64,000 nt of DNA from Tiliqua scincoides (Eukaryota > Chordata > Lepidosauria > Squamata > Scincidae), in NCBI RefSeq assembly GCF_035046505.1, contig NC_089822.1, positions 266,053,024 through 266,117,023 of the forward strand, written 5' to 3'. Of the stretch, positions 22,330-33,373 are shown piece by piece (the first letter of the stretch is position 1; each line of letters begins with the position of its first letter). The notes below the pieces were generated by a model. That model did not search any database and was not told the DNA's origin. It was given only the letters and a program-made list of their open reading frames with translations. Position numbers and translations under genes: made by a program.

Positions 22330-22541
22330 CAATTTTCAACTTTTTTCATCTAACAGCACATTGATAAGGTGCTAAAGGTGTCAAGGTACACCATCAGTTT
22401 TTTTTGACAATTGACAAGGCAAACCATGCTCCTGATGGAGGGCTCACATCCCCCCCAGTTGGCCCTACTAACAAATGTTCCTCCCCAAAACTCTTGTGGC
22501 ACACCTGTGGACCATTTGCGACACACTGGGTGGAAGATGCT
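22330..22541. mobile_element. Non-autonomous hAT element, type c
   Basis: 'aattttcaacttttttcatc' at the left and 'acacactgggtggaagatgc' at the right echo type-c ends; the interior 'caaaccatgctcctgatgga' matches the copy at 21783 in reverse orientation. Degraded. Confidence 0.5.
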
Positions 22542-22704
22542 GCTCTACCCTGTGTCCCAGTGAGCAAACTTTGCCCTTCCCAGCACTGATTGCAATCCAG
22601 GAGAGGCTGAAAATGACCAGCTTTCAAACAGCCTCCTGCTCCCCTTTACTCTTTGCCCCAACTTTAAGCATAAGCCTCTCATGGCCAAGATGAAACCTTC
22701 TCAC

Positions 22705-23445
22705 CTGCTGTTCCCAACCGCTCGCCTCCTGTTGCATCTGCAGGAAATCTTCTGCAAGGGTTACTGCCTGGACACAGGTCTCTGGGCCACGTTCCCTGAC
22801 CCACCTCTGGATCTCTGGTGGCAGGATGGTCAAGAACTGCTCCAAGATCAGCAGTTCCAGGATCTGCTCTTTGGAATGCCTGTCGATCTTCAGCCACCGA
22901 CAGCAAAGTTCTTGGAGGTGGCCATAAGCTCCGCGCGGCCCCTCTGCCTCCTGGTAGCAGAAATGCCTGAAGTGTTGGCGTTGCTTCTCGCTGCTGATGG
23001 CATCTCTTTTTAAGATGGCCACCTTCACTTTCCCATAGTCCTCTCTGTCTTTGGCCTCCAGACTCACAAATGCCTGCTTGGCCCCTCCACTGAGAGCTGG
23101 CAGGAGTCGGGCCACCCATTCGTCCTTGGGCCACCGGCAGGCCTCGGCCACTTGCTCAAAGGAGGCCAGGAAGGCCTTGGCATCATCCCAGGGTGGGGGT
23201 TCCTCTTGCAAATGAGGGGTTTCCAGCCTTGGCTGAGGGCACTCCACTGTCTTCAGGAACTCCTGCCATTGCATTTCCCAGTGCTGAAGCAGCCCCTCAC
23301 CTGGCTCCTGTTTCACCTGTATTTCTGGTATTCTCTGCAGGACTTTTCCGATACTCTCCATGTGAGAGAAAGGAAGGTCTTCTCGGGCACCCTGTGCGCC
23401 CTCTCCGTGTGTACGGCCTGCTGGGTCTTGCTCCTCCATTTTCAT
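22705..23445 (-). CDS. Gene A, exon 1: SCAN domain exon
   Basis: First coding exon, 247 codons from ATG to a GTGAGA donor (from 22704), phase 0. Residues about 85-150 ([20 protein letters not shown] ... [20 protein letters not shown]) are a capsid N-terminal-like region. About 150-235 form a SCAN domain ([57 protein letters not shown]). VKQEPGEG near residue 44 is a likely sumoylation-type motif (known for the class; inferred here). SCAN mediates homo- and heterodimers with other SCAN proteins. Paralogous to 48882-49604. The start is the first in-frame ATG ([10 protein letters not shown]) and matches gene B's MKMEAQEP. Confidence 0.9.
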
Positions 23446-23703
23446 TCCAGCCTGATCTCACAGTAATTCTTCCTAGGTACTGAAACTGGTAGAATAAAAT
23501 GGAGGATGCCAGAGGTCCTATTCTCCTAGACTGGGGCAGCGGGTTTCTCTCTGGGGAAGAAAGGCAGAAGCGGGACTGAGAGAGAGCAAAGGTGCTGCCA
23601 CCACAGTCTTACAACACCCACATACAAAGTTTAAGAACTGCCTTTCGAGACTTTATCATCACGCAGTGAGAGACGTGCATTCCTGCTGCATGTACCTCCT
23701 GCC

Positions 23704-23815
23704 AGTGGTATAGCTACAGGGGGTGCAAAGTGCTTTGCAGGGAGCCTCACCGAAGCGTGCCAGCGGCCTCTCCCCTGAGGAGCCATTCTGGGTGGTAGGA
23801 GCAAAACGGAGGTGA
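23704..23815. mobile_element. hAT type d fragment interrupted by CR1
   Basis: 'cagtggtatagctacagggg' and 'gcaggagcctcaccg'-like sequence match the left part of the type-d element at 50744. The right part is missing, where a CR1 copy begins. Confidence 0.55.
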
Positions 23816-24319
23816 ATGCAAAGCCTTATGAGGAAAGGCTACGGCATCTGGGCCTCTTCAGCCTAGAAAAGAGGCGCCTGAGGGGGTACATGACTGAGAC
23901 ATACAAAATCATGCAGGGGATGGATATAGTGGATAGAGGGATGCTCTTTTCCCTCTCACATAACACCAGAACCAGCGGACATCCACGAAAGTTTTGGGAG
24001 AGTTAGGACAGACAAAAGAAAGTATTTCTTTACCCAACATGTAATTAGTCTATGGAACTCCATGCCACAGAAAGTAGTGATGGATGCCTTTAAGAGGGGA
24101 TTGGACAAATTTTGGGAGGAAAAGTTCATCACGGGTGACAAGCCATGGTAGGTATGTGCAAGGTAGAGGTAGGCTGCCTCTGGTTGCCAAATGCAGGGGA
24201 GGGCACCAGAATGCAGGTTGTCTTGTGTGTTCCCTGAAGCATTTGGTGGGCCACTGTGAGACACAGGAAGCTGGACTAGATGGACCTTTGGCCTGATCCA
24301 GCAGAGCTCTTCTTATGTA
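23816..24319 (+). mobile_element. CR1 3' end
   Basis: Encodes YEERLRHLGLFSLEKRRLRG and LSHNTRTSGHP, then loses frame, and ends in 'gagctcttcttatg'. Confidence 0.85.
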
Positions 24320-25216
24320 AAAGGTTACTAATTGTGACATCCTTAGTAATTTACTTCTCAATTTCCATGTCCTCCTTTGCCATCCTGTCCATTTATATTT
24401 CTTGCCAGAGTAGATTTACTAAATCAGGGGCAACACTTTGGCTTCTTTAAGGAAGGTCTTTCGACTTTCTTTCGATGTGTGTTTCAACTGGTTTTTAAAT
24501 GGAATTTCAGTGGAAAGTGACTGCCGGGAGTCTCTCCGCTTTTTAGTTGCGCTTTGCCTGGCATCTGCGCCACCCTGGGACGTTTTCTGAAGGGTGACGT
24601 TGAACATTTACATAAAGAAAAAGAAATAGTTGGGGGCTCTTTTCACCGCTATCCCTGCCCTAAAGTCTCATGGGGGGGAGATAATTTTCTCTGCCCCCCA
24701 CCTGGAGATGCTTCCAGGGACTGTGACATCTGCACACAAACCAGGTACTTTGCCACTAAGCCGTGGCCCGTTTCCAAAGACTCAGTTCCCCCCCATTACA
24801 AATTTTCCCCCATCCTAAAATAAGCAGAAGTGATGACCCTGTTATGCCTTCAACAGAACCAGGAGAGGGGGATCATTTCACTAATGCAGGAAGAATGGCA
24901 TGGAGAGGGTCCTGCTGAGGATAGATGGGGGGCTGAGATGTAGGGGTGGGGGGCAGGTTTATTCTCTCCCCCATTTGGTGCCTCCTCCCATTAAGAAATG
25001 CATTCCCCCCCCCCAACTCACCTCTCCATGCAGACAGGTCTTCCTCTCCCTCCTCCCCTGTTTCTGCTACTATTTCAAAACCAAACCCCTCCTGGACAGG
25101 AAAAGAGCCTCCCAACTCCTTCCTAGCCCCCCCATCTCATGCTTCTTTGGCCTCTCTAGCAAGCAGCTCTCGGTAGCTTTAACCCTTTGAAAACCTTGCA
25201 AAGAAATAGAGCAAAA
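24320..25216. other. Unassigned interval
   Basis: C-rich patches ('ccccccccc' near 25007) and short frames only; no gene or repeat recognised. Confidence 0.35.
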
Positions 25217-25314
25217 ATCTATTTCAGTGGGTCTCACACATTTAGCACTGGGACCCACTTTTTAGCAGGAGAATCTGTCAGGACCCACCGGAAAGTGATG
25301 TCATGATCATTCTG

Positions 25315-25936
25315 GTTAGCAACCTTCAGTCTTGAAAGACTATGGTATAAGCCAGGGGTGTCCAAAGTTTTCGGCAGGAGGGCCACATCATCTCTCTGAC
25401 ACTGTGTCGGGGGCCGGGGGGGGGGGAGAATTCATTTACATTTAAAATTTGAATAAATTTACATAAGTTTACATAAATTAATATACTAGAGGTGGAACTT
25501 ATATGAATGAATGAAGGTCCTGCAATAGCTCAAGGCCTATAAAAGGCCTTGCACAAAGCAAGGCTGGCCTTTCCTTTGCTGCCGCTACTGCATCACAGAC
25601 GTGAAACAGCAAGCAGTGGAGGGAGCCCTCGTCCCTCAGCTCACGCAAGAAGTCTAATAGTCGCCCTCACGCTGAGAGCGGTTGCGTCGGGCCAGTGTGG
25701 GCTCCAGCAAGTTTCCAGAGGGCCAGAGGCTCATTGGAGACTGGGGTGTCCCTGAGGGCCGCATTGGGAGTCCTTGAGGGCCGCAAGTGGCCCCAGGGCC
25801 GGGGTTTGGGCACCCCTGGTATAAGCCTACAGCACCCGGTATTCCCAGGCAGTCTCCCATCCAAGTACTAACCAGGCCTGACCTTGCTTAGCTTCCAAGA
25901 TCAGACAAGATCAGGCATGTGCAGGGTAACAGTTGC
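25315..25936 (-). mobile_element. 5S rRNA-derived SINE, split by a hAT element
   Basis: Left part (25315-25352) is the reverse of the LINE-type tail ('agcaaccttcagtcttgaaa'). Right part (25819-25936) is reverse 5S rRNA ('cctacagcacccggtattcc', 'aggcagtctcccatccaagt') with the head 'gttaccctgcacatgcc' in reverse. The two halves meet exactly at the hAT target duplication. Confidence 0.9.
25353..25818. mobile_element. Non-autonomous hAT element, type a
   Basis: 466 bases with ends CAGGGGTGTCCAAAG and (inverse) CAGGGGTGCCCAAAC, flanked by the perfect 8-base duplication GTATAAGC (25345-25352, 25819-25826). No transposase frame. Confidence 0.93.
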
Positions 25937-26065
25937 TACATGTGTCATTCACATGACAGAAGTGACATCATCAAGCAGGAGCATTTTTACAACCCTAGGC
26001 TGCAATCCGACTCGCACTTACCCAGGAGTAAGTCCTATTTACTATCATTGTTGAAAAAACAACAA

Positions 26066-26178
26066 TCTGGTGTGCTCCCTGGGGCATTTGGTGGGCCGCT
26101 GTGAGATACAGGAAGCTGGACTAGATGGGCCTATGGCCTGATCCAGTGGGGCTGTTCTTATGTTCTTATGTTCTTAAC
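26066..26178 (+). mobile_element. CR1 3'-terminal fragment
   Basis: About 110 bases from 'tctggtgtgctccctggggc' to (TTCTTATG)n, inserted in the type-b hAT. Confidence 0.85.
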
Positions 26179-26401
26179 ATACATAGTAGCCTGTTGAAAG
26201 TACAGAACTGTAACATTACCCCAAATGCAGTCACAATACTAATGTCGCATCAAGTCTAATATGTTGCAAATAAAATATTGAAATGAATGGGGACCCACCT
26301 GAAATTGGCTCACGATCCATCTAGTGGGTCCCGACCCACAGTTTGAGAAACACTGACCTCTTTGAAAAGAACTTTGCAATGAAGTGCTTTGTACTTTGTA
26401 C

Positions 26402-26838
26402 TGGCAACCTTCAGTCTCGAAAGACTATGGTATCGCGCTCTGAAAGGTGGTTCTGGCACAGTGTCTAGTGTGGCTGAAAAGGCCAATCCGGGAGTGACAA
26501 TCCCTTCCACACCGGGAGCAAGTGCAGTCTGTCCCTGGTCTGTCTCCCTGGCTATGGGCCTTCCTTCTTTGCCTCTTAGCCTCAGACTGTTGGCAAAGTG
26601 TCTCTTCAAACTGGGAAAGGCCATGCTGCACAGCCTGCCTCCAAGCGGGCCGCTCAGAGGCCAGGGTTTCCCACTTGTTGAGGTCCACTCCTAAGGCCTT
26701 CAGATCCCTCTTGCAGATGTCCTTGTATCGCAGCTGTGGTCTACCTGTAGGGCGCTTTCCTTGCACGAGTTCTCCATAGAGGAGATCCTTTGGGATCCGG
26801 CCATCATCCATTCTCACGACATGACCGAGCCAACGCAG
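26402..26838 (-). mobile_element. APE/RT-class LINE 3' end
   Basis: An open minus-strand frame of about 130 residues: RMDDGRIPKDLLYGELVQGK, RPAWRQAVQHGLSQFEE, CTCSRCGRDCHSRIGLFSHT. Ends in the shared tail. Little decay. Confidence 0.88.
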
Positions 26839-26967
26839 TGCTTGAATGAAGCCAATGAAGTGCTTAATGTATAATGAAAGGGAAAAGAGGGCTCCGTTTC
26901 AGCAGCATTTTCCAAGCTCTGCTCCTCCATCCTTTTTTACATGGAGGCTCCATTGTTGACCCTCTTG

Positions 26968-27058
26968 GAGCCGGATCCTATGCAGGTCTACTCAGAAGTA
27001 AGTCCCATTAGAGTCAATGGGGTTTACTCCTAGGAAAGTGCGGATAGGATTGGGCTGT
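26968..27058. repeat. Palindromic miniature element
   Basis: 'gccggatcctatgcaggtct' pairs with 'gtgcggataggattgggct'; the interior is 'agtcccattagagtcaatgg'. Same family as 9-107. Confidence 0.6.
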
Positions 27059-27791
27059 TAGTTGCTGGAAGTGTGTTTGTGGTCTTTTTGTTTGCCCTGA
27101 TGGCTCCACATGGAAGCCATTTCAGCCCAGGGCTGTCAGTTTCTCCACCCCAGTTGCAAAATCCAGGCCAGCTGCAGAATTCCTGAATGCAGCACTGATG
27201 ACCCTTGAATCATGCCTTTGAACAGAGAGGTGCAGGTGTGTTTCAGCCCAAGCCTAGGCATGTCTACTCAGAAGGAAGTCCCATTGAGTTCAGTGGAGCT
27301 TACTTCCCAGGACAGTGTGCATACTGTCACACAGTGTTGCAGCCCAAGTGTGTGTGGCTGGGGTGGGGGGGAGCAGTCCTTCCTTTGATGTGAAAGAGGC
27401 AGTGCCAGAAGGCTCCTGTCCCTGCTTGGAACAATGGGGAGCCTTTCTTGGGCAGTGCCACATCAGAGCAAGGACTGCTCCCCCCCCACTACACACACTC
27501 CTGGGAGTAAGTCCCACTGAACTCAATGGGACTTCCTTCTGAGTAGAAGGGGCAACACAGATGCAGCCTGATTGGGGGGGGGGGAGAGGAACCCCAGTGC
27601 TCTCCCTGCCCCTGCTTGGATCAGTGGGGAGCCTTAGAGTTGGGATTCCTCTCCCCCCCCAATCAGGCTGCATCTGCGCTGCCACCCCCATCCCTTCCCC
27701 TCACCTCTCCAAGCACCAACAGCCTCCCCCTCCTCCTGTTTCGGCTACAAGGAAGTGCAACACAGGCCCCCTCCCCTAGAAGCACCCACCC
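27059..27791. other. Unassigned interval with two further palindromic element remnants
   Basis: 27245-27345 ('catgtctactcagaaggaag', ending 'gttgcagccca') and 27495-27550 ('gggagtaagtcccactgaac') belong to the CAGCCCAATCCT family. The rest is C-rich and shows an imperfect inverted duplication around 27360-27660, not resolved. Confidence 0.4.
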
Positions 27792-27974
27792 CAGGGTGAC
27801 CAGATCCAATGGAGGACAGCACACCTATACCTCTAACCATTATATAGAAGAGGGAATTTTGGCAGGGGCAGCTTTAAAACCCTTCCCTGTTGAGCTGCCC
27901 CTGCCAAAATTCTCTCTTCTATGCAATGGTTAAAGGTATAAGTGTGCTGTCCTCCATTGGATCTGGTCACCCTG
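27792..27974. mobile_element. Near-perfect hairpin hAT-like element (CAGGGTGACCAGAT)
   Basis: 183 bases that are almost wholly two inverted arms of about 85 bases, reading CAGGGTGACCAGATCCAATG at each end with only a handful of mismatches. Flanked by ACCCACCC/ACCAACCC (27784-27791, 27975-27982), an 8-base duplication with one change. No coding capacity. Confidence 0.9.
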
Positions 27975-28560
27975 ACCAACCCCTCCCTGGTTTGCAAGGT
28001 CCTCTCTGGGAAAGGGAGCTCTGCCACCAAACCAAAAACAGACGCCCCTTTTTATTTGGCCTGCAATGCTCCTTGGCTTGCACAAAAATATCACAGCTGT
28101 GGCTCAACCCCTTCCCTTAAGCCTCAACCTTTGATCAGGAAGAAGGAGTCAAAGCTCAGTGGAGGAGGACCTGCTTTGCACCCAAAAGATCCCAGGAGCA
28201 ATCCCTGGCAGCCTGTCCAGGCAGCACTGAGGAAAAACTCCTGCCTGAAACTTCAGAGGCTTGCTGCCAGTCAGTGTTGGACATACCTGAGCCATTGGTC
28301 CGACTCGCCGTAAGGCAGCTTCCTATGTTCCAGAGAAGGTTCTGCTCCCTAATCTCAAAAGGACCAATGACTATAGTTGCTCATTGGGGAAAGACAGGCA
28401 CTTCGTTCATGCCCAGAGGGCTAGAAGCAAAACACAAAAATGAAGTTTATAGCACCTTGTTGGGAAAGAATCATGTTCCCTGAATTAGGTAACTACCTGC
28501 ATATGACAGGTTATATGCATATACATGAAATAGGATGCTTGAAATACATGAAATGTGGAA
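27975..28560. other. Unassigned interval
   Basis: No gene or repeat recognised; 28135-28330 has short frames only. Confidence 0.3.
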
Positions 28561-29121
28561 ATGAACGCTTTCCACATGTGCTGCCTCCGATGCATCCTCG
28601 GCATCACCTGGCAGGACAAAGTTCCAAACAACACAGTCCTGGAAGAATCTCCAGCATGTATGCACTGCTGAAACAGAGACGCCTGCGTTGGCTTGGTCAT
28701 GTCCTGAGAATGGATGATGGGCGGATCCCAAAGGATCTCCTCTATGGAGAACTCGTGCAAGGAAAGCGCCCTACAGGTAGACCACAGCTGCGCTACAAGG
28801 ACATCTGCAAGAGGGATCTGAAGGCCTTAGGAGTGGACCTCAACAGGTGGGAAACCCTGGCCTCTGAGCGGCCCGCTTGGAGGCAGGCTGTGCAGCATGG
28901 CCTTTCCCAGTTTGAAGAGACACTTGGCCAACAGACTGAGGGAAGGAGGCAAAGAAGGAAGGCCCATAGCCAGGGAGACAGACCAGGGACAGACTGCACT
29001 TGCTCCTGGTGTGGAAGGGATTGTCACTCCCGAATCGGCCTTTTTAGCCACACTAGACGCTGTTCCAGAACCACCTTTCAGAGCGCGATACCAGAGTCTT
29101 TCGAGACTGAAGGTTGCCAAC
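28561..29121 (+). mobile_element. APE/RT-class LINE 3' end
   Basis: Encodes the LLKQRRLRWLGHVLRMDDGR to CTCSWCGRDCHSRIGLFSHT part in an open frame (within 28440-29132) and ends 'actgaaggttgccaacatg'. A small in-frame loss precedes SMYALLKQ relative to the copy at 541. Confidence 0.88.
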
Positions 29122-29343
29122 ATGTAATGTAATGAAATAGGCCATCCTGAAGATCCATAGAAGCCCAAAACAGTTAACATCCTGGTACCTAAAATTGAGA
29201 AAATCAGGATAAATGAGTGCCAAAAGGCAGAGGACTTTTGCATCCATTCCAAGGATATTCCAAAAGGACGTGGTGGTCTTAACATTGTTTGGGTATTGTT
29301 TCTCAGGGTCAGGAACTAGCAATGGAGATATGGAAAAGGTTAC
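29122..29343. other. Unassigned interval
   Basis: Nothing recognised. Confidence 0.3.
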
Positions 29344-29588
29344 AGTGGCATAGCTAGAGTGTCACAGCACTAAGTTTTTGCTTAAACTTAGTCACAGCAC
29401 TAAGTTTTTGCAGGTTGCCTCACTGCGGAGTGCAAGCAGCCCTTCCCCCCCTTCAGAGCCATTCTGGGTGGTGGGTGCAAAATGGAGGTGAATCCCATCA
29501 GAAATGACTCTGAGGGGGAGGGGCCACTTACACATCGCGGTGAGGCTCCCTGCAAAACTTAGTGTTTTGCACCCTTTCTACACCACTG
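29344..29588. mobile_element. Non-autonomous hAT element, type d
   Basis: 'cagtggcatagctagagtgt' at the left and 'ccctttctacaccactg' at the right are inverted ends. The interior has 'tgcaaaatggaggtgaatcc' and 'gaggctccctgcaaaactta', shared with 50744-50915. Confidence 0.7.
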
Positions 29589-30199
29589 ACTGTATTTCAG
29601 TATATACTTGAATCAATTACAGTCCATCAAATGCAGAATCAAACACTGTGGGGGAATTAGGGAGGGTTAGCCCCAGAAAAGACCAATACAGTGGGAGGTC
29701 AAAGAACTCAGGAGGCTGTACATTCACTTATTCTTTTATTTATTAAAGTTACTGATTTTTCTTGGACTAATGAATCTTACAAACACTTATTCTGCTAGGT
29801 TAATACCATTAAATTAGAACTAATCATACTAAACGCATAGATCTAAATCTACATATCAAGACCATCCTTTGTAAAACAATTTATACACCACCTTTCAGTC
29901 CCTAGTTTAGAGACACCCCCCCCTTTCCAACAGTAAACAATGACAAAAGAAATATCAGCACAAGGTATAAAACAAAGAAAAAACGGCACAATTAACAATT
30001 CAACAATAAACAAGCAACATCAAACAGTGCTTTCAACTCTACCTGTTGAACTAAGATAGTTATCATGAGTCAAGTACCTGCCTTTCCTAGGCAAGGTCAT
30101 GATCCCTTGTCCAAAGATCTGGTGCATCATTTCTGAGTGTTCCTGGATGACCAGAAGGAATTTTAAAAATCATCTCAGCTGTCACAGCAACTGTGTCCA
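29589..30199. other. Unassigned, faintly LTR-like interval
   Basis: From 29647 (TGTGGGGGAATTAGG) the stretch has minus-strand AATAAA near 29740 and ends near 'gctgtcaca'. No coding part, no paired LTR and no matching flanks were found, so this is not claimed as an element. Confidence 0.2.
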
Positions 30200-30445
30200 T
30201 TTCTAATGCAAGTGGACCTTGCTACCGTATTGCACGCCCTGGAATCTTTTGTCTTGACTACTGTAATATGCTCTAAGTTGGGGGGGGGGCTTCCCCTTGA
30301 AGTCTACTTGGAAGCTTCAATTGGTCCAAAATGTGGCAGCACTTCTTTTGTCTGGGGCCAGTTGCAGAGGGCCACATTCCACCAGCTCTACAAGACCCTT
30401 CCAGACAGCCACTCGGCTGAAATCTCTTAGTATTGCTGCTACACT
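30200..30445 (+). mobile_element. Old L2-like fragment
   Basis: Decayed match to the L2 C-terminal region: 'cttgactactgtaatatgct' (DYCN) and 'ttggtccaaaatgtggcagc' (LVQNVAA) align to the same motifs at 36840-36925. Confidence 0.6.
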
Positions 30446-30547
30446 GGCTCTTAGTTTGAAGATATGGTTTCTTCACTGGTTGAATGGTTTCTTCCATTGT
30501 TTTTTGCTGCTTTGTTACTGTTTAGGGTTTATTTGTTCTTGAAAAGG

Positions 30548-30627
30548 CTGTTTCACACTAGAAGCTGTTCCAGAACCACCATTCAGAGCTTGATACCATA
30601 GTCTTTCGAGACCAGAAGGTTGCCAAC
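30548..30627 (+). mobile_element. Isolated APE/RT LINE tail
   Basis: About 80 bases: 'cacactagaagctgttccag' through 'ataccatagtctttcgagac' to 'ggttgccaac'. Severe 5' truncation. Confidence 0.75.
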
Positions 30628-31297
30628 TACTATTTGTTCTTGGATTGACACATTTAAATTGAAAGCCATTCAGAGGATATATTTAAATGAAAAACAGGTG
30701 AAAAATTACCCAAATAAAATAATCACAAGGGACCTTGTGATTGTCCTTGAATGGCCAAAGCGGCCTCAATTGTAGGGCTAGCCCATTTATGAGGTTAACT
30801 GAAGCAGAGGAAAAGGGACAGACAATTTGTGACTACAGACAGTTGCCCTAGAAACACAGTCACAGAACCTGGAAGAGTTTTTCAGCAATTTTCAAACACT
30901 GTGCTCCAAACTCCTGCGGGTCTTTTGCAGCACACTGGTTGAAAATGACTGGACTGGAGAGAGTCTCTTAGTCAGAGGTTGCAACTTCTAGGCAGGTTGC
31001 AGCCCTGGTCAGTTGTGGTTGCATGCTATCTCCCACCTCTGCTTGGACTCTGGGAGGCTGTCAGAGTCTTGGGGAACTCTCTCCGCTCCTCTGATGAAAC
31101 CTAGAGGCTAACCTCACAACCAAACAGCCAGGCTGCACCGTTTGGGTGCATAAGTATAGCTTCCCTTCCCTTGAAGGAAAACAGATAGGTGCTTGTTTCA
31201 GCATGGGGAGAGTGCTGGGCTTCTGCCTTTATGTTGCAACACCTCATCTCACTGGTTCATAAAGAGAGAGAGGGTCTTCTCCCATTTCCAAAAGCAT
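30628..31297. other. Unassigned interval with a type-c hAT trace
   Basis: 30880-30950 ('cagcaattttcaaacactgt' ... 'ggttgaaaatgact') resembles an internally deleted type-c hAT. The rest is unrecognised. Confidence 0.3.
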
Positions 31298-31308
31298 AAT
31301 GGTGGAGC

Positions 31309-33362
31309 TGAACCAATGAACGAAAATGGCCAACGCCTGCTAGAGTTTTGCTGTCATCACGGTCTCTGTGTCAGCAACACGTTCTTCAACACAAAGCCCC
31401 AACATAGAGTCTCTTGGAGACATCCAAGATCAAAGCACTGGCACCAGCTCGACCTGATCCTCACCAGACGCTCCAGCCTTCCCAGCATCAAGATCACACA
31501 CAGTTATCATGGTGCTGCCTGCGACACTGACCACTCCCTGGTGTGCAGCAGAGTGAAACTGCAAACAAAGCGACTGTATCACACGAAAAAGGAAGGAAGA
31601 CCTCGCATTGATACCAGCAAGACCCGGGATCAGAGAAAAGTGGAGGAATTTGCACAAGCGCTTGAGGAATCTCTTCCAGGCCCGGCCGACTCAAACACAT
31701 CCAACAGATGGGAACATTTCAAGAATACCGTTTACAACACCGCCTTGTCCATATTCGGCAAGAAGACCAACAAGGCGGCAGACTGGTTTGAAGCCCACTC
31801 TGAGGAGTTGACACCAGTCATTGAGGAAAAGAGGAGAGCTCAAGCAGCATACAAGGCCTGTCCCAGTGAGCGCAACCTGCAGGTCCTCCGAACTGCTCGC
31901 AGCAAAGTCCAACAGACTGCCAGGAGATGTGCTAACGACTACTGGCTCCAGCTCTGTTCCGAGATACAGATAGCAGCTGACACGGGCAACATCAAGGGGA
32001 TGTATGATGGTATCAAGCAGGCCCTAGGTCCAACACAGAGGAAAATTGCCCCTCTGAAGTCTGCAACAGGTGAGGACATCCAGGATCGGGCGCAGCAGAT
32101 GGAACGCTGGGTGCAGCACTACTCTAAGCTATATTCCAGAGAAAATGTAGTCACCGAAGAAGCGCTGAACAACATTGAGTGCCTGCCTGTGTTGGAGGAG
32201 CTTGACAGTGAACCAACCCTAGAAGAACTTCACATGGCCCTGGACTCCCTTGCCTTTGGCAAGGCACCTGGAAAAGACAGCATCCCTGCTGAAGTCCTAA
32301 AATGCTGCAAAGAGATCATCGTCACTGAGCTGCATGAAATCCTCTGTCTCTGCTGGAGAGAAGGTGGAGTACCTCAAGACATGAGGGATGCAAACATCAT
32401 CACGCTGTACAAGAACAAAGGTGACAGGGGTGACTGCAACAACTACCGTGGCATCTCTCTCCTTAGCGTTGTAGGAAAGCTGTTTGCCCGAGTTGCACTA
32501 AAGAGGCTCCAGGTACTTGCAGAGAGCGTCTATCCAGAATCGCAGTGTGGATTCCGAGCCAACAGGTCCACCACTGATATGGTATTCTCCCTTAGACAAC
32601 TGCAGGAGAAATGCAGGGAGCAACGACAGCCACTCTTTATAGCCTTCATAGATCTCACGAAGGCTTTCGACCTGGTCAGCAGAGACGGCCTCTTCAAGAT
32701 TCTCCCCAAGATCGGATGTCCACCCAGGCTCCTCAGCATCATCAGATCTTTCCACAAGGACATGGACTCTTCGCTCACAACAGGAGAGGAAACTGAGCGC
32801 TTTCCACATGCGCTGCCTCCGACGCATCCTCGGCATCACCTGGCAGGACAAAGTTCCAAACAACACAGTCCTGGAACGTGCTGGAATCCCTAGCATGTAT
32901 TCACTGCTGAAACAGAGACGCCTGCGTTGGCTCGGTCATGTCGTGAGAATGGATGATGGCCGGATCCCAAAGGATCTCCTCTATGGAGAACTCGTGCAAG
33001 GAAAGCGCCCTACAGGTAGACCATAGCTGCGATACAAGGACTTCTGCAAGAGGGATCTGAAGGCCTTAAGGATGGACCTCAACAAGTGGGAAACCCTGGC
33101 CTCTGAGCGGCCCGCTTGGAGGCAGGCTGTGCAGCATGGCCTTTCCCAGTTTGAAGAGACACTTTGCCAACAGTCTGAGGCTAAGAGGCAAAGAAGGAAG
33201 GCCCATAGCCAGGGAGACAGACCAGGGACAGACTGCACTTGCTCCCGGTGGGGAAGGGATTGTCACTCCCGGATTGGCCTTTTCAGCCACACTAGACGCT
33301 GTGCCAGAACCACCTTTCAGAGCGCGATACCAGAGTCTTTCGAGACTGAAGGTTGCCCATAC
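31309..33362 (+). mobile_element. APE/RT-class LINE, longest copy, internally deleted
   Basis: Begins in the C-terminal half of an APE endonuclease (NGQRLLEFCCHHGLCVSNTF, then WRHPRSKHWHQLDLIL and CDTDHSLVCSRVKL). A reverse transcriptase follows: LAFGKAPGKDSIPAEVL, YKNKGDRGDCNNYRGISLLS, ESQCGFRANRSTTDMVF, FIDLTKAFDLVSRDGL. At about 32760-32767 the sequence jumps to the C-terminal region, so the YxDD catalytic block is missing. The C-terminal Cys/His motif and the tail are present. Flanked by the 11-base duplication AATGGTGGAGC (31298-31308, 33363-33373). The frame is open for 31193-32893, so the copy is young. Confidence 0.92.
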
Positions 33363-33373
33363 AATGGTGGAGC

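Larger units (their letters stand above)
25225..26355. mobile_element. hAT type b element carrying nested insertions
   Basis: 'cagtgggtctcacacattta' at the left and 'cacagtttgagaaacactg' at the right are type-b ends. Inside lie a 5S SINE (itself split by a type-a hAT) and a CR1 tail. The flanks ATCTATTT and ACCTCTTT are only 6 of 8 matches, so the insertion is old. Confidence 0.75.

Noticed and set aside
31193-32893. A 566-residue host gene starting at 31193
   Set aside because: The frame's first part is chance extension into flanking DNA. From 31309 it is a LINE copy delimited by an 11-base target duplication.
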